In this document: positions 61,881-64,000 of the stretch, piece by piece
How the letters are laid out: each line of letters begins with the position of its first letter
How positions within the stretch are numbered: position 1 is the stretch's first letter
DNA from: CAZHNW01 sp942491575
Lineage (GTDB): Bacteria > Spirochaetota > UBA4802 > UBA5550
Length of the DNA: 64,000 nucleotides
Assembly: GCA_942491575.1 (NCBI GenBank)
Contig: CALOBT010000031.1
Coordinates: 682,001 to 746,000 of the forward strand
Direction of reading: 5' to 3'
The notes under the pieces: generated by a model
Databases searched by the model: none
Told to the model about the DNA's origin: nothing
Seen by the model: only the letters and a program-made list of their open reading frames with translations
Program-made: the position numbers and the translations under genes

Positions 61881-63323
61881 TTATATCTTAATGCTGACTG
61901 AGAGGGTAAATAGATGGTTCATTCCCCCATAGGTATATGTAATCAGTTCATCTGAATCGGTAGCCTGATTATAAAAGGTGCGGGTCACGGTATTGTCTAC
62001 AAAGTACTGGAACTGGTATCCCGCAGCAATTATGATCGGTCCGTTGAATCCGAACATTGGCGGAATAGTAAATTCGGCACCAAGGGATGCAGTATGTACA
62101 TCATTATCCATGAAGTTGGACCGGTCAGCTATTGTCAGTTTTTTCAGCATCGATGGCTGATAATAATAACCGGTCAAAACACTAAGCCATGAAAGGGGGC
62201 GTATTTCGATTCCTGCACGGAAAATGTAAACATCCTTCATTGAAGGTATCGTGATTCCCATGTTTTCAAATACTTTTTTTGTATATTCGGAGATTGCAAA
62301 TTTTGACCAGAACTGGTATTCAAAATCAGCTGAGATAGTTACGTCAATGAGAGGAATTGGAAGGGTGTACCCAACACCGGCAGTAATAGTATGTGGTGTG
62401 TAATAATCATAAATGGCTGTTTCCATCGGGAGATCTATGTCGAAAATCATCGTATCCGCTGTTGCTTCCATTGGGGAAATCTTTACTTCAGAAGCCATTC
62501 TGTATGACGCACCGACATGAAGTCCTTCCAGGATACTGGTGAGACGCCCCGGGGCAAAGTATATACCTGCATTCAAGGAGGGAACCATTTTCATGTCCAT
62601 TTTTGTCTGGGAAAGGGGGGTTTGGGTTTCTGCGCCAATAACAACATCTGAGAGATCCATGGTCCCGGAACCTCCGAAACTTGTGAAGGCGGCAGCGCCA
62701 AATCCGAACATGTCATTGAGAAAACCGAGACCGAATCCCGCAAGTATCACCGCCCGCTGGGCGTCTCTTCCATATCGGACGTAATCGGGGGTGCGGGGAT
62801 CGATGTCATTTATTTTCATTGCGCTTCCGTCCATCCCGATGGTGGCTCCGACACCGAGACGGGCTGAAGATATTACCTCAGGCATTGTAAAAATCATATT
62901 GAGGTCCAGGGCCATTCCAACTGTAACCATTCCGAAACTTGCTGCATTCAGGGCCTCATCCTTCTGCAATTGAGTAAGGCCGGTAATGCTTTTGGCGGAC
63001 AGGGAATAAAATGATGCAAGTGCAAACTCAGTTGGGTAATAATTCGTTGGTGCCGCTGATGTTTCTTTCTTTTTTTTCAGGGTCAAATCTGTTTCAAGGC
63101 CGGCAGCTTTAATGCTGTGGCGTGTCTTCCCAAGGCCCGCTGGATTATACCAGACTGATGACCAGTCATTTACAATGGCAGTCATGGCATTTCCCAGGGC
63201 CATTCCCCGGGGAGAGTAACCGTAGGTGTCCGCGGGATTGCTGGCAAAGACGGGCATGCAGAGCATCAGGGCAATAAAAATGGCAGAGGCTATAGTCAGG
63301 GCAGTAGTGTGTATTCTTTTCAT
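61881..63323 (-). CDS. OmpP1/FadL-like outer-membrane protein (UPF0164-type)
   Basis: 480 residues. A signal peptide (about 8-27, ending PVFASN) is followed by the family's N-terminal hallmark GYSPRGMALGNAMTAIVNDWSSVWYNPAGLGK (seen as GYSPRGMALGNAMTAIV then SSVWYNPAGLGK). The rest is a predicted beta-barrel with alternating strands (TITAGVGYTLPIPLIDVTI, ISADFEYQFWSKF) and a final aromatic-free SVSIKI. It should form an outer-membrane channel for hydrophobic compounds; the closest look is to spirochaete UPF0164 proteins. It may share a transcript with the gene upstream, 31 bp away. Confidence 0.83.
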   Translation of the reverse strand: MKRIHTTALTIASAIFIALMLCMPVFASNPADTYGYSPRGMALGNAMTAIVNDWSSVWYNPAGLGKTRHSIKAAGLETDLTLKKKKETSAAPTNYYPTEFALASFYSLSAKSITGLTQLQKDEALNAASFGMVTVGMALDLNMIFTMPEVISSARLGVGATIGMDGSAMKINDIDPRTPDYVRYGRDAQRAVILAGFGLGFLNDMFGFGAAAFTSFGGSGTMDLSDVVIGAETQTPLSQTKMDMKMVPSLNAGIYFAPGRLTSILEGLHVGASYRMASEVKISPMEATADTMIFDIDLPMETAIYDYYTPHTITAGVGYTLPIPLIDVTISADFEYQFWSKFAISEYTKKVFENMGITIPSMKDVYIFRAGIEIRPLSWLSVLTGYYYQPSMLKKLTIADRSNFMDNDVHTASLGAEFTIPPMFGFNGPIIIAAGYQFQYFVDNTVTRTFYNQATDSDELITYTYGGMNHLFTLSVSIKI

Positions 63324-63354
63324 AATATAGTTCCTTCTTGTTTCTCTTTATCTG

Positions 63355-64000
63355 TTATTTGAAAATACTGCGAGTCTCGTTATAGTAATTGATTCTTTCC
63401 CCCGGGTAATGCGGCTGGGCCTCGATGAGAGTCGCAAAGTCATCCATCAGGGTACCCATCTGCCACCAGAATGTATCCTGGTAGGTGAAGTACCTGAAGA
63501 TATCCTGGTTCATCAGGGTGTTCAGCTCATTGGTTATGTCCCAGGCTTCATACTCGACGCCGAGGGTCATATCCCGCAGCATATATTCTCCGAGACCGCC
63601 GGGACCGAAGGCGATGAGTGCCAGTTCCACGAGGTCATCATAACTTCCCTTGAAGGCCTCCAGGAGTTCAGGCATATGTGTGCTGAGTTTCGTGAAGAGG
63701 CGTGTATATCCGTCATCATAGATGTTGTTTTCATTTGCGTCTACGTAAACCTCTCCCTCGTCCCAGCGGCCGTTGCCGTTTGTATCGGTGAAGGATTCCT
63801 TTTCAGACTCACTGTAGACTATCGCGGCAATGGCGGTTCTTGCCAGGCGGAGTCTTTCCGGGGTGATGTTTGCACTGTCAATGAACGTCTGCCACGCATC
63901 AAAGAGTTCCCCTGTCTTGTAGTGGGGAGACTCAGGATGCAGCAGGGCATTGGCAACATCAATTACGTTATTGATCATATGCTTGTGGGGGAAGTTTGGA
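63355..64000 (-). CDS. Uncharacterised exported protein with calcium-type loops, 5' end beyond window
   Basis: The frame is open to the window edge (PNFPHKH precedes the first visible Met at 63978), so the true start lies outside; 214 residues are seen. DTNGNGRWDEGE and DANENNIYDDG (residues about 80-110 from the first Met) are tandem EF-hand/dockerin-like Asp-rich loops. No enzymatic motif is recognised. It lies 31 bp before the OmpP1-like gene on the same strand, which suggests an operon of outer-envelope proteins. Confidence 0.7.
   Translation of the reverse strand, partial: PNFPHKHMINNVIDVANALLHPESPHYKTGELFDAWQTFIDSANITPERLRLARTAIAAIVYSESEKESFTDTNGNGRWDEGEVYVDANENNIYDDGYTRLFTKLSTHMPELLEAFKGSYDDLVELALIAFGPGGLGEYMLRDMTLGVEYEAWDITNELNTLMNQDIFRYFTYQDTFWWQMGTLMDDFATLIEAQPHYPGERINYYNETRSIFK

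Noticed and set aside
1..64000. rRNA, tRNA and CRISPR arrays
   Set aside because: I looked for cloverleaf-like CCA-less tRNA ends, rRNA consensus segments and regularly spaced direct repeats and saw none; a covariance-model scan would be needed to exclude short RNAs.

Overview
The window looks like chromosome of a diderm (Gram-negative-type) bacterium of moderate GC. It encodes many lipoproteins, a TonB-dependent receptor with its own ExbB/ExbD/TonB energising operon, a FadL/OmpP1-like outer-membrane protein, a chemotaxis receptor and Tat-exported enzymes. The large lipoproteins, the ankyrin-repeat exported proteins and the OmpP1/UPF0164-like protein remind me of spirochaetes (Leptospira-like lineages). 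This is inference from protein style only; no rRNA, tRNA or other marker gene is present.

Region by region. 0-9.9 kb is ordinary metabolism: a DUF1295 membrane protein (cut by the window edge), an exported 5'-nucleotidase, a TetR/ATC-hydrolase pair divergent from a cysteine desulfidase, glutamine-dependent NAD synthetase, and a tandem-Cache exported protein coupled to an NCS2 nucleobase permease. At 9.9-13.3 kb an intact IS66 element sits inside an endonuclease/exonuclease/phosphatase (EEP) family gene. Its 8-bp target duplication is perfect, and removing the element restores a 332-codon frame. 13.5-25.8 kb holds a Tat-lipoprotein D-aminoacylase, a MarR regulator with lon (both preceded by related TTAGG/CCTAA palindromes), a solute-binding protein, a chemoreceptor, a PlsC-type acyltransferase, CopA, a lipoprotein papain-like amidase and a DUF559 gene broken by a stop codon.

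25.8-44.3 kb is the accessory zone. A MITE-like inverted-repeat element precedes two very large lipoprotein genes: a 1517-residue protein with a calcium-binding motif, and a 2550-residue SpvB/Tc-toxin/RHS protein. The RHS protein ends in a 237-residue variable domain carrying HxxGxxxD and HLH motifs of LAS-type (M15/M74) peptidoglycan metallopeptidases. It is followed 20 bp later by a small secreted SH3-domain protein that I propose is its periplasmic immunity protein. Both the toxin tip and the immunity gene are visibly AT-richer than the RHS body. Next comes an Rpn-type nuclease pseudogene, killed by a TAG codon and by insertion of a three-gene TniA/TniB-like transposon (about 3.1 kb, GTAAT target duplication), and then a ParE toxin remnant.

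44.3-64 kb returns to chromosomal genes: a cold-shock protein with a long leader and a clear promoter, a lipoprotein fusing a lipin-like HAD phosphatase to a glycerophosphodiesterase, and two tandem ankyrin-repeat paralogues with an uncharacterised C-terminal repeat. A TonB receptor/DUF4198/NikL-like metal-uptake operon is divergent from a six-gene TonB energising operon with ATGA overlaps. The window ends with a surface lipoprotein carrying duplicated beta-modules, an OmpP1-like protein and a partial exported protein. No rRNA, tRNA or CRISPR was seen.
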